Assembly (NCBI GenBank): GCA_043777755.1
Contig: JAYWHK010000145.1
Coordinates: 1 to 9,987 of the forward strand
Reading direction: 5' to 3'
Length of the DNA stretch: 9,987 bases
Source: CANHEE01 sp043777755
Lineage (GTDB): Bacteria > Bacteroidota > Bacteroidia > Chitinophagales > Saprospiraceae
Below are positions 1 to 7,085 of the stretch, in pieces (position 1 is the stretch's first letter; every line of letters begins with the position of its first letter). The notes beneath the pieces were generated by a model that was not told the DNA's origin, did no database searches, and worked only from the letters and a program-made list of their open reading frames with translations. The position numbers and the translations under genes were made by a program.

Positions 1-30
1 AACACTTATTAGCATATCTTTATGTTTCAT
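1..30 (-). CDS. Possible 5' end of a leftward gene, cut by the window edge
   Basis: Read leftward from an ATG at 30-28, the sequence gives MKHKDMLISV with no stop before the window edge. A basic start followed by hydrophobic residues would fit the beginning of a signal peptide, but ten codons prove nothing. The main support is an exact TAnnTTTG element just upstream on the same strand (47-40). The resulting leader would be only a few bases, so the second ATG (15-13) may be the real start. No function can be assigned. Confidence 0.25.
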   Translation of the reverse strand, partial: MKHKDMLISV

Positions 31-39
31 TTTCTAACA

Positions 40-47
40 CAAAGATA
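40..47 (-). promoter_or_regulatory. Candidate -7 promoter element for the leftward partial gene
   Basis: The minus strand reads TATCTTTG, an exact match to the Bacteroidota -7 consensus TAnnTTTG. No convincing -33 TTG is present about 20 bases upstream. Eight-base matches with two free positions are expected by chance in AT-rich DNA, so support depends on the ATG about 10 bases downstream. Confidence 0.3.
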
Positions 48-204
48 GGCGATTTTATCATAAGCTAATAATTCGAAATACTGGAACATCGAGTATACAG
101 GCATTTTGTACTCTATCTACAACGAAAATAAAAGAGAACTCAAAGAAGCCTTTTACTTATCTCAATGATGAGTTGAACAAATAACGCTAAAATATTTGCA
201 ATCG

Positions 205-212
205 TAAATTTG
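205..212 (+). promoter_or_regulatory. Candidate -7 promoter element of a small transcript
   Basis: TAAATTTG matches TAnnTTTG exactly. Transcription would begin near 219, about 95 bases before the end of the T-tract at 306-313. No -33 TTG lies at the usual distance. The nearest (174-176) is about 28 bases upstream, which is too far. Confidence 0.3.
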
Positions 213-218
213 CTACAC

Positions 219-313
219 TAAAAAAAACTGTATCCTTACGGTCTAAACCGTTACCACTAATAAAAAAATTTGTTTGCAAACTGTTTTTGTGTTTGGTGGT
301 AGCGGTTTTTTTT
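219..313 (+). ncRNA. Candidate small RNA of about 95 nt (hairpin-dominated)
   Basis: The segment is bracketed by an exact -7 element (205-212) and a hairpin with an eight-T tail (245-313). It has no ATG-initiated frame of useful length, so any transcript would be non-coding. Most of it folds into one long hairpin. The outer stem pairs 245-260 with 293-308, and the loop contains the palindrome GTTTGCAAAC at 272-281. A smaller alternative hairpin, ACGGT (238-242) with ACCGT (247-251), uses the left arm of the terminator stem, so the two folds exclude each other. The segment could instead be the tail of a leader or the terminator of a decayed upstream gene. It matches no RNA family I recognise, and the start at 219 is estimated. 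Confidence 0.25.
245..313 (+). terminator. Hairpin with T-tract, plus-strand terminator
   Basis: Positions 245-257 pair with 296-308, extendable to 260/293. The T-tract is 306-313. The imperfect pairs (T251 with G302, T258 with G295) become U-G wobbles in plus-strand RNA but A-C mismatches in minus-strand RNA, which favours a rightward transcript. No protein gene lies immediately upstream, hence the small-RNA proposal. Confidence 0.5.
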
Positions 314-412
314 GTGGTAGAAGTCCGTCCAAGGATTATAAAAAACATTACAGCAACAAATTATTTTTTACCCTTCTGTTTTTACCTGAAAATATGAATA
401 GGTGACGCTACC

Positions 413-430
413 TAAGTAGTTGGACTAAAA
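413..430 (+). repeat. Dispersed 18-bp repeat, left copy
   Basis: TAAGTAGTTGGACTAAAA recurs at 9890-9907 with a single A/G difference, in the same orientation. Both copies lie in non-coding DNA, about 9.5 kb apart. Similarity beyond the 18 bases is weak, although both continue into a T-rich run ending in TTTTTC. It may be a remnant of an insertion-sequence end or another intergenic repeat; I cannot name the family. Confidence 0.5.
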
Positions 431-472
431 AATCGCATTAAAAATTTTTCTAAGATTATGATTTTCTTTTCG

Positions 473-480
473 TACTTTTG
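473..480 (+). promoter_or_regulatory. -7 promoter element of the helicase gene
   Basis: TACTTTTG fits TAnnTTTG exactly and ends 23 bases before the ATG at 504, giving a leader of about 17 bases. A -33 TTG is not evident near 448-455. The sequence between element and start codon contains no Shine-Dalgarno-like run. Confidence 0.55.
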
Positions 481-503
481 CTACGCAATTAATACGATAA
501 ATT

Positions 504-3500
504 ATGTCTGAAATAAATCTTAAAATTATTTCTGCTGGAGCTGGTAGCGGTAAAACGTATCGCCTTACCAAAGAAATGGCAGAAAACTACATTATTAGCA
601 AAGGTGTTCGCATTAGCGGAATTTTAGCAACGACTTTTACCTCTAAGGCTGCGGCTGAATTACAAGAACGTGTCCGTGCAAAACTCCTTGAAATGGGAAA
701 ATTTCAAGAGGCAAATGCTTTGAGCAATGCGCTCATCGGCACGGTGCATGGCATTGGTGTAAAATTGTTGCGTCGTTTTGCTTTTGAGATTGGCGTTTCA
801 CCCGAAGTGGATATTATTTCGGAAGAAGACCAACAATTAATGTTTAACAATGCGCTGGCAACAGTTTTGCAAGACGAACATTTGAGTAAAATGGATAAAC
901 TCGTTACTAAATTGGGTTTGAATAAAAGTAATGGTAGCTCTGACTACGATTGGCGACGAAATGTAAAAGAAATCACCGAAGTGGCTCGTGGCAATGACCT
1001 CAGTGTGGCTGTTTTAGAAAAAAGTAAAATTCGTTCTTTTGAGTCTTTTAAAGCATTTTTAGGTGAAAAAAATGAAAAAACAGCCAACGATGTTTTTCCT
1101 CAATGGATTGCAATGATTGAAGAGGCTGTTCAAAATATAAAAGACAGTGGCGATGAAACGAAAACAACTTCTGATGCCGTAAGTGAGTTGAATGCCATCA
1201 AAAAAGAAATAAAAACACAAGGCAGTATTCCTTGGCATCAATGGGCGAAAGTTAGTAAAATAAAAATTGGGGCAAAAAGCAAGAAATTCATTGAAGAAAT
1301 CATTGAATTTGCGAACCAACATGATACTTTTAGCGATTTTCACCAAGATATTCAAGATTTTATTGAAAGTACTTTTGACATCGCTATTCTGGCAATCAAT
1401 GAATATCAAAATTATAAGCGTCTTCGAGGTTTGATTGATTATACCGATATGGAAATCATGGTCAAACAATTGTTGGACAAAGAAGAGGTGCAAGAAGTCT
1501 TGAAAGATGAGTTGGATTTGCTCATGGTGGACGAATTTCAAGACACCAATCCTATCCAATTGGCAATTTTTTTCAAACTTTCCCAATTGGCAAAGTATTC
1601 TGTTTGGGTTGGCGACCCGAAACAATCCATTTATGGTTTTCGTGGTGCAGACCCAAAATTGATGAAAGCCATCGTAGATGCGCAGGGCGGTGTTTTGAAA
1701 GAAAATATTTTGGAACATTCGTATCGCTCTCGACGGGACATTGTTTATACGACCAATGCGATTTTTGACAAGGCTTTTCACGATATGGAAACGCCTCAGA
1801 TTGTCCTCGACCCGCAACGAAAAGAACACAAAGAATTTGGAACTGCCTTAAAACATTGGCATTTTCAGACTCCAGAAGGAAAAGTAGGCGACCAAGTATG
1901 GTTTGACTTCTGCATTGCCGATGCTGTCAAACAATATTTATACAGCGGTGAAATGGTAGAACCAAAAGGTATTAAACAACTGGCAAAAGTAAGTGCTGGC
2001 GATATTGCGATTTTATGCAAAAAAAATAAGGATTGCAGCGATATGGCAAAAGCCTTGCAACAAGTTGGCATAAAATCGGCTATTGCTCAAAATGGGCTTT
2101 TGGCAACGGCAGAAGCTCGCTTGATTTTGGCTTGCTTGAAAAGTATTTTAGATGCCAACGATGCACTTTCTTTTGCTGAGATTTTGGTTTTGACAAAACA
2201 AGCAAATACGACAGAAATCATCGAAAAACGCTTGGATTATCTTGAAAACTTAGGCGAAAATTACGATGATAATACTTGGGCGGACGACGATTTTTTTATT
2301 TCAAAAATAAAAAAATTGCGACGAGAAGCTGCCGAGTTTTCGAGTTCTGAAATATTGAATTTACTGATTGTAGAATTAGACCTTCGTCGCATCATCATGT
2401 CGTGGAACAATGCGACACAACGCATTGATAATGTGGATATTGTGCGAAAAATGGCGCTTGATTACGAATCCGCTTGTAACCGTTTGAATACGGCATCTTC
2501 TCTTGGTGGTTTCATTCTTTGGCTCAGTGATTTGCAAGCACAAGGCAAAGACAAACAAGCGTCAGGCGAAGACAAAGATGCTGTAAATATTCTTACTTAT
2601 CACAAAAGTAAAGGTTTGGAGTGGCCTGTTGTGATTTGTCATGGTTTGGAAGATGACCTCAAAGATGCTATTTTTGGCATTAATATAATTCCTGAATCTG
2701 ATAACGTTGATTTAGAAGATTTACTTGGAGGAAGATGGTTGCGCTTTTGGATAAATCCTTATGCCAATCAATGGAAAAAAACAGCTTTGGAAGAACGTAT
2801 CAATAGTAGTGATGTCAAAAAAATGGCGACACAACAAGCCTTAGAAGAAGAAACTCGGCTCATGTATGTAGGCATTACTAGAGCTCGAGATTATTTGATT
2901 TTTCCAAGTAGAAAAGGCAAAGAAACCAAATGGCTGAATAGAACTTGGCATGGAGGGAAAAATGAAACGCCTTCGTTAGATGCTGAAAACCAAGAAACGC
3001 AATGGGAATGGAAAGGGGATTTTTTACCCATCGAAACGGCGACAATGTCTTATGATAAAATCTTTGAAAAAGCAGAAGTTGCCAATGTTGATTTTGATTA
3101 TTTTGCACTAAGAAAAGGCAAAAATAAACAGGAACGCTACAAAATAGACACTGATTCTGAGCGTTTTAACGAAGATTTTAAAATATCTTCTATTCAATTC
3201 GTCAATTATCAAATTCCTTTTGATGTTGCTTTTGAAACGAATTTTGAAGGTATGAAAAATACGCTACAGCACTATTTATTGACGAATTTTCTCCATGCTG
3301 ATGTTATAAAAAAGACAAATACCATTGAAGAAATTGCCAAACGCATGAAATGGCAAGCGGAAGATTTTAGTGTTTATGTCAAAACTTATGAAGCATTTTA
3401 TGACCTTTTAGAAAAAAATTATGATGCTGTTTCTTTTGAAAAAAAGAAAACATTGCGCTATGAAGTCAGTGATACCAAAGATAAATATTTTGGGCGTTGC

Positions 3501-3719
3501 TTCCAAACCTCGCTTGATTTTTTTGCTGAAAATACAAACGAAATTGTAATCGTCAAAAACGATTTTTACAATGGAGAAAAAACAAAAAGCAAAATCAACG
3601 AGCAGTTGGCTTGGGCTTTTTGGGTAAAGAAAAGTTGCCTACATTTTTATCCTTCTAAAACAATCAAAATTATTTTTCATTTTCCTTTACAAGGAACAAT
3701 CGGAGAAGTGGTTTGGTAA
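504..3719 (+). CDS. UvrD/AddA-like superfamily 1 helicase with degenerate nuclease domain
   Basis: This 1071-residue protein is an ATP-dependent DNA helicase of the UvrD/Rep/RecB/AddA group and probably acts in the cytoplasm on broken DNA. The helicase motifs are all present in order: Walker A AGAGSGKT (11-18), motif Ia TTFTSKAAAEL (43-53), GTVHGIG (79-85), Walker B LMVDEFQDT (340-348), motif III VGDPKQSIYGFRG (369-381), HSYRSR (405-410), motif V ILTYHKSKGLEW (696-707) and motif VI TRLMYVGITRAR (784-795). The length and C-terminal layout match RecB/AddA proteins, which end in a PD-(D/E)XK nuclease. Here that domain (about 890-1071) keeps the first Asp (D1005 in SLDFF) and the QL motif (1034-1035), but the usual VDYK reads VKND (1017-1020). 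The expected His after Gly916 is Thr920. I infer a helicase with a structural but inactive nuclease. No AddB-like partner is in the window. The ATG at 504 lies close behind a good promoter, and Walker A follows within ten residues as usual. Confidence 0.9.
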   Translation: MSEINLKIISAGAGSGKTYRLTKEMAENYIISKGVRISGILATTFTSKAAAELQERVRAKLLEMGKFQEANALSNALIGTVHGIGVKLLRRFAFEIGVSPEVDIISEEDQQLMFNNALATVLQDEHLSKMDKLVTKLGLNKSNGSSDYDWRRNVKEITEVARGNDLSVAVLEKSKIRSFESFKAFLGEKNEKTANDVFPQWIAMIEEAVQNIKDSGDETKTTSDAVSELNAIKKEIKTQGSIPWHQWAKVSKIKIGAKSKKFIEEIIEFANQHDTFSDFHQDIQDFIESTFDIAILAINEYQNYKRLRGLIDYTDMEIMVKQLLDKEEVQEVLKDELDLLMVDEFQDTNPIQLAIFFKLSQLAKYSVWVGDPKQSIYGFRGADPKLMKAIVDAQGGVLKENILEHSYRSRRDIVYTTNAIFDKAFHDMETPQIVLDPQRKEHKEFGTALKHWHFQTPEGKVGDQVWFDFCIADAVKQYLYSGEMVEPKGIKQLAKVSAGDIAILCKKNKDCSDMAKALQQVGIKSAIAQNGLLATAEARLILACLKSILDANDALSFAEILVLTKQANTTEIIEKRLDYLENLGENYDDNTWADDDFFISKIKKLRREAAEFSSSEILNLLIVELDLRRIIMSWNNATQRIDNVDIVRKMALDYESACNRLNTASSLGGFILWLSDLQAQGKDKQASGEDKDAVNILTYHKSKGLEWPVVICHGLEDDLKDAIFGINIIPESDNVDLEDLLGGRWLRFWINPYANQWKKTALEERINSSDVKKMATQQALEEETRLMYVGITRARDYLIFPSRKGKETKWLNRTWHGGKNETPSLDAENQETQWEWKGDFLPIETATMSYDKIFEKAEVANVDFDYFALRKGKNKQERYKIDTDSERFNEDFKISSIQFVNYQIPFDVAFETNFEGMKNTLQHYLLTNFLHADVIKKTNTIEEIAKRMKWQAEDFSVYVKTYEAFYDLLEKNYDAVSFEKKKTLRYEVSDTKDKYFGRCFQTSLDFFAENTNEIVIVKNDFYNGEKTKSKINEQLAWAFWVKKSCLHFYPSKTIKIIFHFPLQGTIGEVVW

Positions 3720-3730
3720 AATTTTGGAAA

Positions 3731-3787
3731 AAATAGTCGCAAGTCAATAAGTTAAAAGACTTGCGACTTATTGACTTACGACTATTT
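3731..3787. terminator. Long hairpin between convergent genes, likely bidirectional terminator
   Basis: Positions 3731-3752 pair with 3766-3787 over 22 positions with one mismatch (C3740 opposite A3778), around a 13-base loop. The arms overlap the stop codon of the leftward gene by two bases. On the minus strand the mismatch becomes a G-U wobble and the stem ends in a run of six T, so termination of the leftward transcript is best supported. An alternative 8-bp hairpin pairs 3739-3746 (CGCAAGTC plus A) with the GACTTGCG at 3758-3765, competing with the long stem. Confidence 0.75.
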
Positions 3788-4400
3788 ATTTCTTCAAATC
3801 ACGCATTATTTCTGCTACTTTTTTATCATCATTTTCGTTGCGCTCTTCTAATTTTTCAATAATATTTTCATAATTAGATGCGTCACGATTTTGGCTCATT
3901 TTGAAAGCTGCTTCAATGCGTTCAACCTTTAGTTCAATACCCATAATGCCACGAAACTGTTGATTAAGGTACTTTTCATCAAGATTATCTATATGACCTT
4001 TGCTGTGTGGCGACTCATAATGTTCTACCAAATGACGAACCGTTGAGCGCAAATCATCACCATCTAACAAACGAGCTTTGCCATAAACATGAACAGCCAC
4101 ATAATTCCAAGTCGAAACATTTTGATGGTCGTACCAATCAGACGTTACAAACGTATGTGGCCCTTGAAAAATAGCCATAACTTCGTCTTGGTCAGCAATT
4201 TCTTTCCATTGTGGATTGCCTTTTGACACGTGCGCCCAAAGTACTTGTTCGCCAGCCTGATTTTTACCTAAAAGCATAGGGATATGCGTTGCCCAAAGTT
4301 TGCCTTCGACCATCGAAACCAATGCTGCAAAGGTGTTTTTCTTTAAAAAATCTTCCACTTGCTCAACGCTTTGTGGTTTAAAGTAAGGTGTTACGAACAT
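3786..4400 (-). CDS. paiB: PaiB-family FMN-binding split-barrel protein
   Basis: This 204-residue protein has the usual length and signature blocks of the PaiB family, annotated as FMN-binding negative transcriptional regulators. Visible blocks are THIPMLL (38-44), WAHVSKGNPQW (55-65), a central IFQGPHTFVTSDWY (77-90), STWNYVAVHVYG (96-107) and the C-terminal ELKVERIEAAFKMSQNR (156-172). The last of these is the most diagnostic. In Bacillus subtilis PaiB affects sporulation and degradative enzyme genes, but the split-barrel fold more directly suggests flavin or haem binding, and a DNA-binding role here is not shown by the sequence. The symbol is a family label, since orthology is not established. 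The gene stands alone, converges on the helicase gene and diverges from the secreted-protein gene at 4576. No clean TAnnTTTG is seen on its strand upstream. The charged tail after residue 173 is less conserved. Confidence 0.88.
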   Translation of the reverse strand: MFVTPYFKPQSVEQVEDFLKKNTFAALVSMVEGKLWATHIPMLLGKNQAGEQVLWAHVSKGNPQWKEIADQDEVMAIFQGPHTFVTSDWYDHQNVSTWNYVAVHVYGKARLLDGDDLRSTVRHLVEHYESPHSKGHIDNLDEKYLNQQFRGIMGIELKVERIEAAFKMSQNRDASNYENIIEKLEERNENDDKKVAEIMRDLKK

Positions 4401-4521
4401 AAATTTATTTTATTAAATGATTTTTTATTTTATTGAAACGAACTGAAAGGGTTAAAATTTTACAAAACTTTACTTTTAGTTTTTTAGGTAGAAAAAATAA
4501 TTAATATGTCATTTTTTTTAT

Positions 4522-4529
4522 TATTTTTG
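4522..4529 (+). promoter_or_regulatory. -7 promoter element of the secreted-protein gene
   Basis: TATTTTTG matches TAnnTTTG exactly and lies 46 bases before the ATG at 4576, giving an A-rich leader of about 40 bases. No -33 TTG is visible near 4500. The 175-bp spacer upstream of this gene must also hold the divergent paiB promoter. Confidence 0.5.
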
Positions 4530-4575
4530 CACAATATTCATCTTAATTTTTAACGAAAATAAAAATAAAAAAGAT

Positions 4576-5334
4576 ATGAAACAGTTTTTTTCAATATTCC
4601 TTTTATTAGTGTACAGTTGTTGCGCTAATGCCCAAAATGTAGTGTACGACTCGTCAAAAGATGCCTTGAATTTTGGCGCAGCAAAAGTGAGCCGCAATGG
4701 TGGTATTATGTACGGGTTTGACAACGAACCCGTAGAATTAGAAGGTTCTTCTTATGCAGACTCTACTTGGAGAAAAGGGAGTTTTATTTTTTATCCCGCA
4801 ACAAAAGGTGCAAATGCAAAGCCAGATACTGTTACTGGTTTTACCTTGCGTTACGATGTTCACAAGGGCGAAGTAGATATCTTACATAAAAATAAATCTT
4901 TTGTTGCAACGACTGATATGCTCAAAGGTTTTTTTTATAAAGAAAATATAAAAATAGCGTACCATTACTTTGTGAATACGAATGATTACAAAGATGGAAT
5001 TGATGATTTTAAAGGTTTTATAGAGGTGCTATCAAATGGACGTATGAAATTATTTAAATACTACTACACTGTGTTGAAAAAACCTGATTTTAATCCTGCA
5101 CTCAATGTTGGGACTAAGAATTATGTGCTGAATCAAAGAACACAGTATTATTTTGGTTCTGGCACAATATTACAAAAATTAGACAGTGGCAAAGCCGCTT
5201 ATATTTGTGAACAAGTTTTTGGTGATAAAAGTGGTATCATGCAAGAGTATGCAAAAAAACAGAATTTAAGTATGAAAAAAGAAGATGATTTGATTCGTCT
5301 TTTCAATTATTTTAACGAAATATACTCAAAATAA
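4576..5334 (+). CDS. Exported protein of unknown function, Bacteroidota-type
   Basis: The 252-residue product begins with a signal peptide: Lys2, a hydrophobic stretch (4-14), and a signal peptidase I site ANA before Gln20. I do not recognise a characterised function. The body resembles a group of secreted Bacteroidota proteins in which a WxxG strand (here TWRKGSF, 64-70) is followed by LRYDVHKGEVDIL (91-103). They end in a region where YY..G....L..G K precedes a Leu/Lys-rich helix and DLIRLFNYFN (238-247). That layout suggests a beta-rich domain followed by a short helical tail. Five residues (KYYYT, 161-165) resemble the place where relatives read a ligand or partner surface, but this is only an impression. 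The gene has its own promoter and is followed after 74 bases by the peptidase gene, which also has a promoter, so co-transcription is possible but not required. Confidence 0.7.
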   Translation: MKQFFSIFLLLVYSCCANAQNVVYDSSKDALNFGAAKVSRNGGIMYGFDNEPVELEGSSYADSTWRKGSFIFYPATKGANAKPDTVTGFTLRYDVHKGEVDILHKNKSFVATTDMLKGFFYKENIKIAYHYFVNTNDYKDGIDDFKGFIEVLSNGRMKLFKYYYTVLKKPDFNPALNVGTKNYVLNQRTQYYFGSGTILQKLDSGKAAYICEQVFGDKSGIMQEYAKKQNLSMKKEDDLIRLFNYFNEIYSK

Positions 5335-5367
5335 AATATTTCATATAGAAATAATTGTTATAATGAT

Positions 5368-5375
5368 TACTTTTG
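5368..5375 (+). promoter_or_regulatory. -7 promoter element of the M28 peptidase gene
   Basis: TACTTTTG fits TAnnTTTG exactly and ends 33 bases before the ATG at 5409, giving a leader of roughly 27 bases. A TTG at 5373-5375 that opens the longest reading frame lies inside this element, so it cannot be the translation start of a transcript made from this promoter. Confidence 0.55.
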
Positions 5376-5408
5376 TACTTTATAAAATTTTTTAATCCAA
5401 ATTTAAGT

Positions 5409-6977
5409 ATGATTTTTTTCAAAAATATTATTTGTACACTATGTTTTTCTTTCTTTTTCTTTCTTTCAAAAGGACAACAAGTGGCACTTTCTTTTAGCCA
5501 AACCATTACGCCACAAGATTTGAAAAAACACTTGAGCGTTTTGGCTTCTGACTCGCTTGAAGGAAGAGAAACGGGTTCTGTTGGTAATCTGAAAGCAGCC
5601 AATTATATAGCCAAACATTTTCAAGGTTTGGGCTTACCACCTTTGGTCAAAAATACATTTTTTCAACCCGTAGCCTTCACAGCAGAAACTTGGAAGCAAT
5701 CCAACCTTTCTATTAATGGCAAAGAATATGTTCCAAACTGGGATTTTTATACTTTGCCAGCTTACAATAGCAATTTGGACATAAACACAAATCAAGTTCT
5801 TTTTGCAGGTTATGGCATAGAAGACGAAAAATACAGCGATTATAAAAAATTAAAACGAAAAGCAAAAGGAAAAATCCTACTGATTTATAATGGAGAACCA
5901 ATGAATAGCGATGGCGTTTCTTTACTTACGAGTTCGACGACAGTTTCTGATTGGAGTACGAATATGCAAAAAAAATTAGAAGTTGCTCGTCGTTATGGTG
6001 CAAAAATGTTGTTGATTATTGATGGTAATTTTTTAAAAAATTTGGATAAAAATCGCCTACAAATCGTTGATGGCTCTTTGAAAATGGGCGAAGGAATGAA
6101 AGCAGATACTCGTTTTTGCAATAGTATTTTTATTTCGACTTCGGTTGCAAAAGATATTTTAGGTGAAAAATTTAAAGCGGTTGTTGCTGCAAGGGAGCAA
6201 ATAGAAGCTACCGGAAAGAGCAAAAGCGTTAAAATTCCTTGCAATATAAAGATTTTACAAGAAAAAAACATCAAACAACTCAAAGGAAACAATATTTTGG
6301 GCTATATTGAGGGAACAGACGAAAAACTCAAAGAAGAATTGGTAATTATTACAGCGCATTACGACCATTTAGGAAAAAGAGGCGAAGAAATTTTTCACGG
6401 TGCAGACGATGATGCTTCTGGAACATCAGCGGTCATGGAAATTGCAGAAGCTTTTTCGGCAGCTCAACGCATGGGCATTGGTCCTCGTCGCAGTGTATTG
6501 TGTATGCTCGTTACAGGTGAAGAAAAAGGTTTATTGGGGTCTGAGTATTACGCTAATTTCCCTATATTCCCTTTAGAAAAAACCGTTGCTGATGTTAATA
6601 TTGATATGGTAGGTCGAGTAGATGAAAAGCACGCTGCAAAAAATGACTATGTTTATGTGATTGGTGCAGACAAATTGAGCGATGATTTGCATTTGATTAA
6701 TGAACAAATGAATGCAACTTATCTAAACATGGAATTGGATTATACGTATAACAATGAAAGTGATCCGAATCGTTATTATTATCGTTCTGACCATTATAAT
6801 TTTGCAAAAAGAGGTATTCCTGTTGTCTTTTATTTCAATGGAACACACGAGGATTATCACCGACCAAGTGATACTGTCGATAAAATAAATTTTGAAATGC
6901 TAACTCGTCGAGCGCAACTGGCATTTTTTACGGCATGGGAATTGGCAAACCGCAATGAAAGAATTAAGTTGAAGTAA
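5409..6977 (+). CDS. Exported M28-family zinc peptidase with PA domain
   Basis: This 522-residue protein is a secreted or periplasmic metallopeptidase of family M28, probably an aminopeptidase. A signal peptide occupies about residues 1-22, with KN near the start and a very Phe-rich core. A protease-associated (PA) insert spans about 120-240 and includes LFAGYGI (131-137) and KGKILLIYNGEP (153-164). The catalytic domain starts near 290 and has every expected two-zinc residue: H317 and D319 in AHYDH, D334 in GADDDASG, the general base E371 and ligand E372 in TGEEKGLLGS, D399 in NIDMVGR and H484 in DYHRPSDT. The enzyme should therefore be active. The frame could extend upstream to a TTG at 5373, but that codon lies in the promoter, and the ATG at 5409 starts a normal signal peptide. 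Substrate specificity cannot be read from the sequence. No type IX secretion sorting domain is present at the C-terminus. Confidence 0.93.
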   Translation: MIFFKNIICTLCFSFFFFLSKGQQVALSFSQTITPQDLKKHLSVLASDSLEGRETGSVGNLKAANYIAKHFQGLGLPPLVKNTFFQPVAFTAETWKQSNLSINGKEYVPNWDFYTLPAYNSNLDINTNQVLFAGYGIEDEKYSDYKKLKRKAKGKILLIYNGEPMNSDGVSLLTSSTTVSDWSTNMQKKLEVARRYGAKMLLIIDGNFLKNLDKNRLQIVDGSLKMGEGMKADTRFCNSIFISTSVAKDILGEKFKAVVAAREQIEATGKSKSVKIPCNIKILQEKNIKQLKGNNILGYIEGTDEKLKEELVIITAHYDHLGKRGEEIFHGADDDASGTSAVMEIAEAFSAAQRMGIGPRRSVLCMLVTGEEKGLLGSEYYANFPIFPLEKTVADVNIDMVGRVDEKHAAKNDYVYVIGADKLSDDLHLINEQMNATYLNMELDYTYNNESDPNRYYYRSDHYNFAKRGIPVVFYFNGTHEDYHRPSDTVDKINFEMLTRRAQLAFFTAWELANRNERIKLK

Positions 6978-6983
6978 GATCTA

Positions 6984-7013
6984 TCCTAAATCCTTTCCCA
7001 AGGAAAGGACTTA
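6984..7013 (-). repeat. Palindromic hairpin repeat, copy A
   Basis: TCCTTTCC (6991-6998) and GGAAAGGA (7002-7009) form a perfect 8-bp stem around CAA, seven bases past the peptidase stop. Read on the minus strand it has AAGT before the stem and TTTAGG after it, the same flanks as copy B at 7824-7853. It may help end the peptidase mRNA or protect its 3' end, but no T-tract follows, so an intrinsic terminator is doubtful. Confidence 0.7.
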
Positions 7014-7022
7014 AATGCATTA

Positions 7023-7052
7023 TTGATTAGCAATAATAGACGAGTAATATTG
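7023..7052 (+). promoter_or_regulatory. Candidate promoter of the acyltransferase gene
   Basis: TTG at 7023-7025 and TAATATTG at 7045-7052 are separated by 19 bases, the best -33/-7 arrangement in the window, although the -7 has one mismatch to TAnnTTTG. The -7 overlaps one arm of an inverted repeat, GCAATA (7030-7035) with TATTGC (7048-7053), and the -33 overlaps a second, ATTATTG (7019-7025) with CAATAAT (7031-7037). These could be regulator sites or simply AT-rich coincidence. The leader would be about 27 bases. Confidence 0.4.
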
Positions 7053-7085
7053 CTTGTTTACCAATAAATTGAGTAAAATTATTTT

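Larger units (their letters stand above)
48..503. other. Intergenic region upstream of the helicase gene
   Basis: This stretch of about 450 bases has no credible complete gene on either strand. It contains a 34-codon stop-to-stop frame without an ATG (64-168, plus strand), the candidate small RNA near 205-313, and a sequence at 321-340 that keeps the outer parts of the hairpin repeat described at 6984 and 7824. It also contains a copy of a dispersed 18-bp repeat (413-430) and the helicase promoter (473-480). A short inverted repeat with TAGGT/ACCTA arms surrounds 400-414. Such density of small elements is typical of a region where mobile or repeat sequences have accumulated and decayed. Confidence 0.6.

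Noticed and set aside
64..168. A 34-codon plus-strand frame ending in KRELKEAFYLSQ and a stop, looking like a protein C-terminus.
   Set aside because: It follows a stop at 61-63, has no ATG, and no matching upstream frame is visible. It may be a decayed gene, but composition alone cannot show this.
1059..1829. A 256-codon minus-strand frame inside the helicase gene.
   Set aside because: It is the antisense of a region encoding well-conserved helicase motifs, and its product is Phe/Ile-rich with no recognisable domain.
504..4400. A defence system formed by the helicase and the PaiB-like gene.
   Set aside because: The genes are convergent with a terminator between them, and neither has a defence-specific partner domain. 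Nothing ties them together.
5337..5353. Small hairpin TATTTC/GAAATA after the secreted-protein gene as a terminator.
   Set aside because: Only six AT-rich pairs and no T-tract follow, so it is too weak to call.
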